NCBI GenBank assembly: GCA_963682175.1
Contig: OY821784.1
Location: 22,859,621 to 22,923,620, forward strand
Source of the DNA: Triglochin maritima
Lineage: Eukaryota; Streptophyta; Magnoliopsida; Alismatales; Juncaginaceae
Length of the DNA stretch: 64,000 nucleotides
Reading direction: 5' to 3'
The position numbers and the translations under genes were made by a program. Positions 1 through 10,055 of this stretch are shown piece after piece; positions within the stretch are counted from its first letter, which is position 1, and each line of letters starts with the position of its first letter. The notes beneath the pieces were generated by a model. That model searched no databases. It was given only the letters and a program-made list of their open reading frames with translations, and was not told where the DNA came from.

Positions 1-679
1 ATTATTAACTCACTCAATTACAAGTAGCTCTTCCTCCACTAGAGTTTTGCTTCAAGGCTTCACTCTTAGTAGGGAAGATGGCCACCAAGAGGGAGATATA
101 TACAATGGGAGGTGAAGAGTTCTATTTATAAGCATGGAAAAAGCTAATCAGGGACAATCCCCCGATGTGGGACTAAACCAATACCAAAAATAGCCTAAAC
201 GAACACTAATACAAGTCCAGGAGAAGTTGGGGCGGATCCTGCATGATCCAGACCGCCAATTGGCGGTTCCAGACCGCCAATTGGCGGTTCCAGACCGCCA
301 ATTGGCGGCCTATAAGGCCCAGATCCGTCTGGGTCTTCTGGTGGGCTTGGCTTGGTGTGTTTCTTGGTCTTGGATGCATCTAACTTGTTTAGTGGAGCTC
401 CGACCCGAATCGAATTGGCAAAATACTCCTCATGATGGTGTGGAGTTTCCTGTTTTGCTCTTAGGTCCTTCTGTCTTACGATCAGGTCCTTCTCCCTTGC
501 ATCTTTGTCCCTAGGTCTCACAATTAGGTCCTTTTTTCCTGCTTTTGGGTCCTTTCATGGCTCTTCTCTTCAAACCTCTTTATTTCTGAAAACTAAACAG
601 AAAACTCGTCACGTAGCATTGCTTAGGTGTAAGATAATGGATATAAGGTACAAATATAAGCATGAAATGATGTCAATCA
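1..679 (-). repeat. RE1 3' LTR (cut by window start)
   Basis: Matches the right LTR of RE1 from 7162 onward with few differences, apart from an extra 42 bp at about 249-311. It ends TGTCAATCA at 679, directly before the polypurine tract. Read on the minus strand it holds a TATA box (about 121-132), a GGGG/CCCC hairpin about 20 bp upstream of it, and the palindromic repeat block. The U5 part lies beyond the window. Confidence 0.93.
249..311. repeat. Three 21-bp units, each with palindrome CCGCCAATTGGCGG
   Basis: Three head-to-tail units of 21 bp, each carrying the perfect 14-bp palindrome CCGCCAATTGGCGG. The partner LTR of the same element has a single unit (about 7410-7431), with a T-to-A change in the core. 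The block lies in U3, upstream of the TATA box. It accounts for the whole 42-bp length difference between the two LTRs. Confidence 0.95.
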
Positions 680-694
680 AATACCCCCACACCT
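680..694 (-). promoter_or_regulatory. RE1 polypurine tract
   Basis: On the minus strand this reads AGGTGTGGGGGTATT and abuts the 3' LTR start TGATTGACATC, the position expected for the primer of plus-strand DNA synthesis. The same tract abuts the LTRs at 9752, 37668-37682 and 57808. Confidence 0.85.
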
Positions 695-2233
695 AAGTTT
701 TTTGCTAGTCTCGAGCAAAACAAAGAAAGGAAAAAGCATACGAAAAAAACAAGAAATCCTAACTCACTTTCGTAGGAATCACGGTTGCACTTAGCATGTG
801 CAACAAGCCGTTAAACCTCCTTGTTGCCAAGGAGGAGGAGTGGTGTCTCCTGAGGGTTTTCAGCGGATATACCCACAAAATCCGAACAAGATGCATTAAT
901 CAATCTAGTTACACGACTCGTTGGACTTATTTTGTCGATCATGGAATGCGGTAATACTACGGGTCGACTCTATATATGTAATCAGTCCACACACCTAACC
1001 TAATGAGTTATTCGTGAGAGTTAACTAAGGAATTAAGTGAAAGACATGGGCAACCTTAACTTCTGAATGTGAAACAAAGTGTAAAGTCCATTTTGGTTCT
1101 TATTTGACTCTTCTTTTCTTTTTTTTCTTTTTTTTCTTTTTTTTTTCTTTGGAGCATATATTGGTTGGTGTTTGATTCTCCCAAGGTCAGGTTTCGTGCA
1201 TCATTGCCTATGAGGACTTACACTATCACGTACACCTTCCCCCAAATCTCCACATAGGGCGATCCCTACCACCCGTGTAACGGGAGTTCGGTCGGTGCAT
1301 CCCAAGTCAGATGACTCGAAAGCACCAGGCACAAAGTCCCCTCAGACCTACTTTCCCGAGTGATAGGAGCCGTGCGAGAAGAGAGAACACCACTTATTTA
1401 TTCATTTATCTACATGGGAACCAAAACCCCTACACTTAAGTTTCACAAAAAGATATTAAGGGCCCTTGACTACAACAAACTTCCTAAATTAACAAACACG
1501 AATTATTTGACTCACTAGGTTCAGGGTGGACTTCTTTAAATGTTTGAGCACTGAAACCCACTGATTACTCACCCCCAAGGGAAAACTGGGGTGCATCCTA
1601 ACGACTCGATAAATCCTAAAACCACGTACTATATATCCTAATGCATCAAGTTCAAGACAATTTTGGGAGCTTTCTTTTTACTTTGCCTCTCAACGGTTTT
1701 GCACATGCTAAATACACGCAAAACCCACAAAACATTTTCTTTCGAAAACACATGAAGATTTTGAAAGAAATGTGAAAATTTTGAAGCACTAGGCAAGCAA
1801 AAGAAGACAAGTCACCCAAGGATCATGGCAAGCAGATATATCGATATTAAATGCAGCACACTATCATGACCCTAATAATGCAAACAAAAGAAAACAAAAT
1901 CAAAAGAAAAGACTCGACTATGTACACACGTAAAACACCCCCCCACACCTACTTCATGCATTGTCCTAAATGAATGCAAGCAAGATACTACATGGATTGA
2001 TGCATAAAAAGGAGAGATCTCACCAACATGAAGTACAAAGGGAAGTGCAAGGTCATGTTGATGGACACAACCCAACTTCCCTCAAAACCTGTGAGATGCT
2101 AAAGAAGGGATACAAATACGTGAAAGAAATGGGGCCCAAATACTCAAGGGTTGGGGCCCACAACAATCGATGCTCACTCAGGGAGTTTTTTTTTTTTTAA
2201 CTATGTACAACAATAGGCTTCCATCCTCATATG
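695..2233 (-). other. RE1 3' untranslated region with conserved hairpins
   Basis: About 1.5 kb with no convincing gene. At 784-804 GTTGCAC pairs with GTGCAAC. At 816-835 CCTCCTT pairs with AAGGAGG. Both are kept near the polypurine tract in the other elements. A second conserved block lies at about 1190-1390 and recurs at about 19760-19960 and 37010-37170. A T/C-rich low-complexity tract occupies about 1110-1152. Confidence 0.7.
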
Positions 2234-5200
2234 TCAAGGGACATCAAATGGGAACCCACCATCTCTCGAGCCAAAAATGCGCATGCATGGGCTCGCAACA
2301 TACACAACAGAATTGCTCGACCACCTGACACCCTTATAAGCATTGTGGTCGGTTGATGCCTCTTTAGAATTAGCAAAAGAGGAGGCGTGAACGAGAGGTG
2401 AACCTCTATCTGGTATAAGGGTATCAGGTGGTTGAATCTTAACCCACATGGGGTCCTCAGTAGATACAGAATGAAGAGCATGTGGCCGAGAGGCCATAAA
2501 AATAGTATCTTGTGGCTCAAAAGCCACGTGCTCAAAAGGATGTGGCTCAAGGGCCACGTGGTCAAAAAGAAGTGACTCAAGGGCCACATGATCAGAAGAA
2601 TGTGGCTCAAGGGCCACAAGATCAAAACAATGTGGCTCAAGGGCCACGTGATCAAAACATAAGGCACCTTCTTGTGCCAGCGCAGGTGAAACATCTTCAC
2701 CACCTTCAGGATCTTCATCGAACAATTCTCTGAAGTACTTGAAGGTGCCCTCAACTTCACTCTCATCCATGCCCTGGATAAGGTTAACCCCAACAGGGTC
2801 ATTGAAGGCATCTGGCTTCTTGCCAATGGTGAAGATGTTGAAATCAGCACATTGACTACCATAAGTCAAGCGCATCAGACCATTGCGACAATTGATCAAG
2901 GCATTGGAAGTCGCAAGAAATGGTCGCCCCAGAATGACAGGAATTTGTCCAAGTGGGTTTGGCACAGGTTCAGTATCCAAGACAAAGAAATCGACTGGAT
3001 AAATGAACTCTCCCACTTTGATCAGCACATCTTCTACCACACCCCTCGGTTTCTTCATAGACCTATCAGCCAATTGAAGAGTGGTCTTTGTTTGTTTGAG
3101 GTCTCCAAGACCGAGGTGGACGTAGACAGAATATGGTAGAAGATTAACAGATGCACCAAGGTCCAGCAAGGCCCGATGTATGGACACATCACCAATCACA
3201 CAAGAGATAGTAGGACAGCCAGGGTCCTTGTACTTGACTTGCATGGGTTGTGCCAACAAGGAACTCATGTTAGCCGCAAGAAAAGCTTTCTTGGGAACAT
3301 GAGTTTTTCTCTTCTTGGTGCATAAGTCCTTGAGAACCTTGGCATAAGGTGGCATTTGCTGAATCACCTCCAGAAGAGGGATATTCACCTTAACCTGCCG
3401 AAACATCTCAAGCATCTTGTCATGCTGATCAGAGGTTTTCTTTTTAAGGCGCTCAGGGAATGGCGCCTTTGGGGCATAAGGATGCGAAGGCACCCCAGAA
3501 TTCAGGTCCAAAGAAACATGAGTGGGGACCTCAGAATCTGGTTCCTTCGACACAAGAGGAGACAAGGGGACCTCAAGGTTCGGCCCCTTTGTCGAAGGAA
3601 ATGTAGAAAGAACCTCAGGATCTGGCTCCTTCCTGGAAATATTTGTGGAGGGAGCCTCAGGATCCGGCTCCCTCAAAGATGGTGATGACAAGGAAGGCAC
3701 CCCAATGTGGTTGTCCACCTCCTTGCCAGACCTCAAAGTATGAATCACATTAATATGATGGGTCGGTTCAGAGGTGGCATGAGGTAAAGGTGTCCTTCCT
3801 TGAGAATGGGTACCCCGAGGATTCACCTCAGGTTGACTCGGGAACTGACCTTTCTCGCGTTCATGGAGTTGATGAGCCAACTGGCTAACCTGCATTTCCA
3901 AAGCCTTGACTGTACTTTGCAACGCTTGAAAGGTCGGATCACAAGAATGGTCCTTAGGGTCAACCCGCTGGGGTGGTGGAGTCTGGTTGGAATAACCCGA
4001 CGATGAGGCATGAGCATGTTGGTAATTTTGGTGCTGCGACCTTTGATGTGGGGTTTGGTAGGTCGCCGATGGGCGTGGAGGTTGATAAGGTTGAGGTTGA
4101 GCGTGCGAGCTCTGACCGTGGCCTCCACTAGACCCCCAAGAGAAGTTAGGATGGTTACGCCATCCCGGGTTATAGGAATGACTGTACGGGTCGTTTCGGG
4201 GCCTTTGTTGATACATCGCATTTGCATGCTCAGTATCCCTTGGAGAGTAAGCGCACTCCAAGTCATCATGTCCCGACAGTCCACACCTAGTACACCCGGG
4301 AGTAGAGACATGAGCTACAGGAGCTCGGTCCATCTCCAAACTCTCTATCCTACGCATGAGAGCAACCATTTTCGCCTCAGACGCGATCGATGAGTCAACT
4401 TGATAAGATCCAGCTCGACCAGAAGACCTGGCGGCTGGTGGCTCTCTCATGGTATCCCACTCGAAGGTACGTTCAGCCATGGATTCAAAGGTATCCCATG
4501 CCTCCTCGATGGGTTTCATTTGGAAGTCACCCTGACACATCGACTCCAACAATGTGCGGGTGTTGTAGTTGATGCCCTCATAAACAATTTGGCACAGCTG
4601 CCATAACTCAAATCCATGATGAGGGCACTGCTGGAGAAGGTCCTTGAACCTCTCAAAGAAACCATGAAACGATTCGGTCTCGGTTTGATACATCTGATGT
4701 ATCTGGTGCCGTATCTGTTGAGTTTTCCTTTGAGGGAAAAATCTCTTCAGAAAGACGGTCACAAAGTCATCCCATGACCGAATCGAGCTCGCCGGGAGGC
4801 TATACATCCATTTCTTCGCATTATCCTTCAATGTGAACGAAATCATCCTCAACCGGACAGAATCCTCGTCAAGCTGTTGAAGCTTGAACATGGAGCATAC
4901 TTCCTCGAATTCGCGTATAAAAATATACGGATCCTCCTTATTGGCAGTAAAGGTTGGAAGCATGCTCACATACTGAGGTTTCAGCTCATAGTTGTTCCCG
5001 CGAGCAGGGGGAACAACTATGCAAGAAGGCTGCGCGGCCCGAACAGGATGGGTCCGCTCCCACAAAGTCATCGGTCTATCATGTCGAGCTAAAGGTGGTG
5101 GTGCACCAAGAACTCGATCCTGACCGAATCTCCCTTCCTCTCGAGTCAGAGGAGGAGGAGAAGGAGGTCTACGTGGTGGTGGGAATGGGCCGAGGTAGTC

Positions 5201-5359
5201 CATGTATGGCACCCGGTCCCCCTCGCCACCACGAGACGACTCGGCCTCTTGCTCCAAAGGAGCACGAGGCGGAGATGGTCGATCACCAAGATCTTCCATC
5301 TCAGAAATGAGCACTCTCTCGAGTCGAGCGCTCTCACCAGAACGAGCCCAACCTCGCAT
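2234..5359 (-). CDS. Gag-protease polyprotein of RE1
   Basis: Structural Gag plus aspartic protease of a Ty3/Gypsy (OTA) element; Gag forms the particle and the protease cuts it. Numbering from an upstream in-frame ATG at 5389, a proline-rich N-terminus is followed by the retrotransposon capsid domain (about 130-315), a zinc knuckle (C366, C369, H374, C379), acidic EPDPE-type repeats (about 573-635), the protease with active-site DLGAS (743-747), five 10-residue repeats near 905-955 and the C-terminus FPFDVP. I chose the start at MRGW (codon 11) because the RE3 copy begins at that residue. The frame is open over more than 1040 codons, so it is either recent or was selected. It stops after the protease tail with no RT downstream. 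Confidence 0.9.
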   Translation of the reverse strand: MRGWARSGESARLERVLISEMEDLGDRPSPPRAPLEQEAESSRGGEGDRVPYMDYLGPFPPPRRPPSPPPLTREEGRFGQDRVLGAPPPLARHDRPMTLWERTHPVRAAQPSCIVVPPARGNNYELKPQYVSMLPTFTANKEDPYIFIREFEEVCSMFKLQQLDEDSVRLRMISFTLKDNAKKWMYSLPASSIRSWDDFVTVFLKRFFPQRKTQQIRHQIHQMYQTETESFHGFFERFKDLLQQCPHHGFELWQLCQIVYEGINYNTRTLLESMCQGDFQMKPIEEAWDTFESMAERTFEWDTMREPPAARSSGRAGSYQVDSSIASEAKMVALMRRIESLEMDRAPVAHVSTPGCTRCGLSGHDDLECAYSPRDTEHANAMYQQRPRNDPYSHSYNPGWRNHPNFSWGSSGGHGQSSHAQPQPYQPPRPSATYQTPHQRSQHQNYQHAHASSSGYSNQTPPPQRVDPKDHSCDPTFQALQSTVKALEMQVSQLAHQLHEREKGQFPSQPEVNPRGTHSQGRTPLPHATSEPTHHINVIHTLRSGKEVDNHIGVPSLSSPSLREPDPEAPSTNISRKEPDPEVLSTFPSTKGPNLEVPLSPLVSKEPDSEVPTHVSLDLNSGVPSHPYAPKAPFPERLKKKTSDQHDKMLEMFRQVKVNIPLLEVIQQMPPYAKVLKDLCTKKRKTHVPKKAFLAANMSSLLAQPMQVKYKDPGCPTISCVIGDVSIHRALLDLGASVNLLPYSVYVHLGLGDLKQTKTTLQLADRSMKKPRGVVEDVLIKVGEFIYPVDFFVLDTEPVPNPLGQIPVILGRPFLATSNALINCRNGLMRLTYGSQCADFNIFTIGKKPDAFNDPVGVNLIQGMDESEVEGTFKYFRELFDEDPEGGEDVSPALAQEGALCFDHVALEPHCFDLVALEPHSSDHVALESLLFDHVALEPHPFEHVAFEPQDTIFMASRPHALHSVSTEDPMWVKIQPPDTLIPDRGSPLVHASSFANSKEASTDHNAYKGVRWSSNSVVYVASPCMRIFGSRDGGFPFDVP
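2511..2660 (-). repeat. Five 30-bp tandem units coding for DHVALEPH-type repeats
   Basis: Five exact-length 30-bp units coding for ten residues each (consensus FDHVALEPHP), inside the Gag tail. Each unit carries a short GTGGC/GCCAC inverted repeat. RE3 has only about two units at the same place, and the mini-Gag elements have one degenerate unit, so copy number varies in frame. Confidence 0.9.
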
Positions 5360-6412
5360 AAAAATGCTCGACTCGACTCTAACAAACACAAAACAGAAGG
5401 TGTATTAGAGGAGGAGACTAAACGTAGAGAATAGATGAGGAGATGACTCAGATGAGGAGGGAAGAATCCCTAGAGCTAGCGTGGGTAGTGGGATCAGGAA
5501 GAAGCCTAACTAACAAGCACGACTCAAACAATGTAAGGCAATAGGTCCTTAAGCTAGACGACGCCTAACTTCGAGGTCACTAGCCTCGACACGCCTCACC
5601 TCCCTACGACGAGGACCACAATGCCCAGCAAGTGATACCAGATCCGGAGATCCAGTACCTCCTACTATCGACAAGGTAGGCAACGCCGATCAGGTCATGA
5701 CGGTCTCGACTAGATTACTCTCCTAGTGCGTCCGAATTCCTTAGGGCCAATGTCTACTTGCTTTTAGTTAAGGCTTTATTAAGAGTGATTTTTGGGGCCA
5801 AGGAAAGGGTGATGAAATCCCCCACCTTATCTTTTATGGGACAGCCCCTCCTTAGTAGCGATTTGATCCTAGATCTAGCAATCAATCGCTCCAATCAAAC
5901 GCTCTCTCACTCTTGTCCCGATGCACCTTACTAACTAATGCATGAAAGAAACATGCATGAATGAGGGATGTGGGTGCACGTACCTCACGCCAGCAATCAA
6001 CGACAAAATGTAAAGCAAAGAAAAGACAAATGCATGCAAGGTCTACCAATGGTGCATGACCTAGATGGCAAGAAGTCTAATCTTTTGCTTTGAGTTTTAT
6101 GGTCCAAGTTGATTAAAGGGGGAGTGATTAATGATCTGGGAGCAAATAAGAAGTCACAGCATGCAAAATTGGGCTCCCAGATAACACAAATTACAACACA
6201 AATGACCACAAAAAAATTGGAAGACGGAATCCCTTACCAGGCCGCCAATTGGCGGTTCCAAACCGCTGATTGGCGGTCTGTTGTTGGATTTGCTTCCTCA
6301 AACTTCTCCAGTGGCCTCCCCGTGATCAGAGTGTTCCCTGAAACTAAGAAAACTGAAAACGAAAAATTAAAAACCCCTCGAATCGTCCAAACCAAGGTCT
6401 GGACAGAGCACC
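5360..6412 (-). other. RE1 5' leader
   Basis: Untranslated leader between the primer site and Gag. It contains GGGTGATGAAATCCCCCACC (5807-5826), a block kept in every related leader here, and near the primer site a pair of palindromes (about 6240-6282, CCGCCAATTGGCGG followed by a degenerate copy). No reading frame in it is conserved between the elements. Confidence 0.7.
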
Positions 6413-6430
6413 TCCCCGGCAACGGCGCCA
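6413..6430 (-). promoter_or_regulatory. RE1 primer binding site, tRNA-Asp
   Basis: On the minus strand TGGCGCCGTTGCCGGGGA, complementary to the 3' end of plant tRNA-Asp as used by Athila-like elements. It lies 6 bp from the LTR end at 6437. Confidence 0.9.
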
Positions 6431-6436
6431 AATACT

Positions 6437-7798
6437 TGATTGATCGTTTTATATTTCTACCGCAAGTGCACGGCCGCGTTGAAGCGGTGGAAAATACGGG
6501 TCGTCCACTGGGAGGTGTGTCGACACTTGGTTTATTCGAAGGCGAGAGGTAAAAAGAAGGGAGAAAGATGTATTACACTAATCTAAACTACAAAGCTGAA
6601 ATGAAATGCAAAAGGAAATGAAGATAAGCAATAAAACTAAACCCCAAAGGGGGTAGAGAACTGATGTGAACATAAAGATGTGTGTGTGTGTGTGTGTTCA
6701 ATTAAGCTCCTCACAACATGTAGTGCATGAAATCATAAAACTACAAATTGTGTTTCCAACATTAACTTCATCCATATCCTAACTTTATCATTCCCCATAA
6801 AATAGGTCCACTAATCAAAGCATAAGCTAAGCTTCATTCAAGAGCATTAGCATATCAAAGATAAGAGTGGAGACCCATTAGATGGTTATGGAAATCATAT
6901 AAAGCTCAAGGGATAAAAATAACACACACTTAATACACTACATTATTATATCACATATTTCTCCACCCCCCAAATGGGGATGGAACTACTCACTACTCAT
7001 TACACTAACTAATTTAGCAAAGGAAAGCATAATACTGAAATGAAATTTATACTACTTAAGCAAGAAATATTAAAGAAGCATAAAACTAAACAAACAAACA
7101 AGCATGCAAAGGAAAGGAAATTAAACTAAGAGAGAAACAACATCATTAAAAGAAAACTTATATTATTAACTCACTCAATTACAAGTAGCTCTTCCTCCAC
7201 TAGAGTTTTGCTTCAAGGCTTCACTCTTAGTAGGGAAGATGGCCACCAAGAGGGAGATATATACAATGGGAGGTGAAAAGTTCTATTTATAAGCATGGAA
7301 AAAGCTAATCAGGGACAATCCCCCGATGTGGGACTAAACCAATACCAAAAATAGCCTAAACGAACACTAATACAAGTCCAGGAGAAGTTGGGGCGGATCC
7401 TGCATGATCCAGACCGCCAATAGGCGGCCTATAAGGCCCAGATCCGTCTGGGTCTTCTGGTGGGCTTGGCTTGGTGTGTTTCTTGGTCTTGGATGCATCT
7501 AACTTGTTTAGTGGAGCTCCGACCCGAATCGAATTGGCAAAATACTCCTCATGATGGTGTGGAGTTTCCTGTTTTGCTCTTAGGTCCTTCTGTCTTACGA
7601 TCAGGTCCTTCTCCCTTGCATCTTGGTCCCCAGGTCTCACAATTAGGTCCTTTTTTCCTGCTTTTGGGTCCTTTCATGGCTCTTCTCTTCAAACCTCTTT
7701 ATTTCTGAAAACTAAACATAAAACTCGTCACGTAACATTGCTTAGGTGTAAGATAATGGATATAAGGTACAAATATAAGCATGAAATGATGTCAATCA
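6437..7798 (-). repeat. RE1 5' LTR (1362 bp)
   Basis: Starts TGATTG next to the primer site and ends CAATCA at 7798. On the minus strand U3 holds one palindrome copy (about 7410-7431), the TATA box is near 7283-7293, and U5 near the primer site carries the block around CGCGGCCGTGCACTTGCGG that is kept in every OTA LTR here. Confidence 0.95.
6680..6697. repeat. (TG)n microsatellite in LTR
   Basis: Uninterrupted TG dinucleotide run within the RE1 5' LTR. A TG-rich stretch exists at the equivalent place in other LTRs (for example about 8415-8435 and 28567-28590). Confidence 0.9.
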
Positions 7799-7982
7799 GT
7801 ACACAATTTTCATGTTTAAGACCTAATATACTACACTCAACCTCTAATTTAAGTTGGTGTCCAAAAAGGTAGTTTGATGTTAGTAAGGTGATGTGTCAAC
7901 AGAATACTTTGTATCTCCATTGTTTCATTATTTGTAGGTGTGTCATGTTTGTTGGGGGATCTTACCCAAGTGTCATATCCAA
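7799..7982. other. Unidentified AT-rich segment
   Basis: Between the right end of RE1 and the leader remnant of the next element. I find no match to any other part of the window and no coding potential. RE1 probably inserted here, so this may be interior sequence of the interrupted element or older DNA. Confidence 0.4.
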
Positions 7983-8188
7983 GATGGAACTCCCAGACAA
8001 CTAAATTGAAGACATAAACTACCACAACAAAAATTGGAGCAAAAGCAACTCACCAGGCCGCCAGTTGCCTCCCTTGATCCTTACAATCCCCGAAACAAAC
8101 CAAAACGAAAAACCCAAAATTAAAACCCCTCGAATCATCCAAACCAAAGTCTGGACAGAACACCTCCCCTGCAATGGCGCCAAAAACT
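7983..8188 (-). mobile_element. RE2: leader and primer-site remnant of an OTA element
   Basis: Closely matches the RE3 leader at about 13904-14147. It contains a truncated palindrome (about 8056-8068) and a degenerate tRNA-Asp primer site at 8165-8182 (two changes). It abuts the LTR at 8189, which on its other side is followed by the polypurine tract of RE3. That LTR is therefore shared between two elements. Confidence 0.8.
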
Positions 8189-9751
8189 TGATTGGACGTT
8201 TTAAAATAACCGAAACTGCACGGCCGCGTTGAAGCGGTGGCAAATACGGGTCGATCCATAGGGAGGTATGTCGACTATGGTTAGTTCGAAGGCAAGTGGG
8301 AAAGAAAGGAGAGAAAGGAGTTATGATCCAAACTACACTATAATGCGAAAGAAATTGAAAATCAACAATAAAACTAAACCCCATAGGGGGTAGAGAAAGA
8401 ATGTGAATACAAAAATATGTGTATGTGTGTATGTTAAATTGCTCATCACAACATGTAGTGCATGAAAATCATAAAACTAAATCCAACTTTGCCTCCAAAT
8501 GAAATAAGATAACACATTATTATTAAAACATAGAAGACAATAAGTCGAATGAAGCTAAATGAACTCATGTATAAAAACCAAACCCCACTATGCCTCCACA
8601 TGAAATAAGATTTACACAATCATTAAAACATACAAAACATTAACCAAGGTAAAGGCAACAAGAGTACATGCAACTACAAGTCATGTTTTCTTTACCAATT
8701 CCAATCATATCCTCACCTCATCATTCCCCATAAAATAGGTCCACTAATCTAAGCATATGCTAAGCTTCATTCAAGAGCATTAGCACATCAAAGACAAGAG
8801 TGAAATCTCATTAGATGGTTATGGAAATCATGTAAGGTTCAAAGGATTAAAAAAACACCTAATACATCACATAATCACATCACATATTTCTCCACCCCCT
8901 AACTGGGGATGAAAGTACTCACTAATCATTACACTACAAACTACATTAACAAAACGAAACATTCTAATGAAAGGCAATTACACTAAGCAAACAAGAAATT
9001 GTAAAGAAACTAAATGAAAGGAAATTAAACTAAAGAAGCGTGCAATAATTAAAAGACAAGACAATATTAAAAGAAACTTAGAAAAAATATTTTATTAACA
9101 TGACTCACATTGCAAGAGGCATTCTTCTCCACCTTGAGTTTTTGCTTCAAGCCTTTTACTCCAAGTAGAGAGAATGCCACCAAGCAATGGTAGAATACGA
9201 GGGAGGAGGAGGAGTTCTATTTATAACCATAGAAAAAGTCAATCGGGGACAATCCCCCGATATGGGACTAATACACCACCAAAGAAAAGACATAAAACAC
9301 CATAATACATGACCCGACTAAAACTTATCGGATCTGGAGCAAAACAGACTGCCAATCAGCGGTCGTGGACCGCCAATCAGCGGTCTATATGCTTTGGATC
9401 AGGTCAGGTTTGGGTGTGTGGTTGTCTGGCTTGATTTCTTCATGTGTGATGCATCCAAGTCGGTTGTTGGAGCTCAAACCCAAATCGAATTGCCAAAATA
9501 CTCCTCATGATGGTGTGGAGTTCCTTCATTTGCTCAATGGCCATTTGGTTTTACATTTGGGTCCCTCTCTTGTGCATCTTAGTCCATAAGTCTTGCAACT
9601 TAGTCCTTTTTTTCTTTTAGGTCCTTTTATGCCTTTTCTACTCAATCCTATTTATTCCTGAAACTCAAACATAAAACTCGTTACGTAGCATTGTTTAGGT
9701 GAAGGATAATGGATATAAGATACAAATGTAAGCATGAAATGATGTCAATCA
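8189..9751 (-). repeat. LTR shared by RE2 and RE3
   Basis: Starts TGATTG and ends GTCAATCA. A primer site lies on its left and a polypurine tract on its right, so it serves as 5' LTR of RE2 and 3' LTR of RE3. U3 carries the paired motifs at about 9350-9388, a TCGGGG/CCCCGA hairpin at 9243-9260 and a TATA box near 9217-9226. Confidence 0.9.
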
Positions 9752-10055
9752 AATACCCCCACACCTAACTTTTGCTAGTCCCGAGCAAAACAAGGAAAGA
9801 GAAAATGAAAGAAAGGAAAAAAGTATACAAAAAAGGGAAATCCTAACTCACTTTCGTAGGAATCACGGTTGAACTTAGCACGTGCAACAACTCGTTAAAC
9901 CTCCTTGTCTCCACAAGGAGGAGGAGTGTCTCCTGAGGGTTTTCAGCCGATATACCCACAAAATCCGAACATAGATGCATTATTCAATCTAGACACTCAA
10001 CTCGTTGGACTTCTTTTTTTAACTATGTACAACAATGGGCTCCCATCTTCATATG
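9752..10055 (-). other. RE3 polypurine tract and short 3' UTR
   Basis: Begins with the polypurine tract complement (9752-9766). Stem II here reads CCTCCTTGT/ACAAGGAGG (9900-9921), longer than in RE1 by a change on both sides. About 1.25 kb of UTR present in RE1 is missing, with the breakpoint near 10009. Confidence 0.75.

Larger units (their letters stand above)
1..7798 (-). mobile_element. RE1: OTA-type LTR retrotransposon with Gag-protease only
   Basis: Reverse-oriented LTR element whose left end lies beyond the window. The order on the plus strand is 3' LTR (1-679), polypurine tract, long 3' UTR, one Gag-protease frame, leader, tRNA-Asp primer site and 5' LTR (6437-7798). The 5' LTR starts TGATTG and ends CAATCA, a 6-bp terminal inverted repeat typical of LTRs. 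There is no reverse transcriptase, RNase H or integrase between the LTRs, so the element would depend on proteins supplied in trans, like published gag-only (TR-GAG) plant elements. The Gag and protease motifs resemble the Ogre/Tat/Athila branch of Ty3/Gypsy; without RT the exact clade cannot be fixed. The target-site duplication cannot be tested because the left flank is missing. Confidence 0.92.

Noticed and set aside
249..311. Short regular repeats resembling a CRISPR array
   Set aside because: The units are contiguous 21-bp tandem copies without unique spacers, inside a plant LTR.
695..2233. Envelope-like gene in the long 3' UTR, as reported for some Athila elements
   Set aside because: No long open frame, signal peptide or membrane segment is kept between RE1, RE4 and RE8 in this region.
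3356..4606. Several open frames of 60-130 codons on the plus strand and in the other minus frame
   Set aside because: Shadows of the RE1 Gag-protease frame, without domains of their own.
6413..6430. Possible tRNA-Asp gene end
   Set aside because: Only the 18-nt complement of the tRNA 3' end is present, next to an LTR: a primer binding site, not a tRNA gene.
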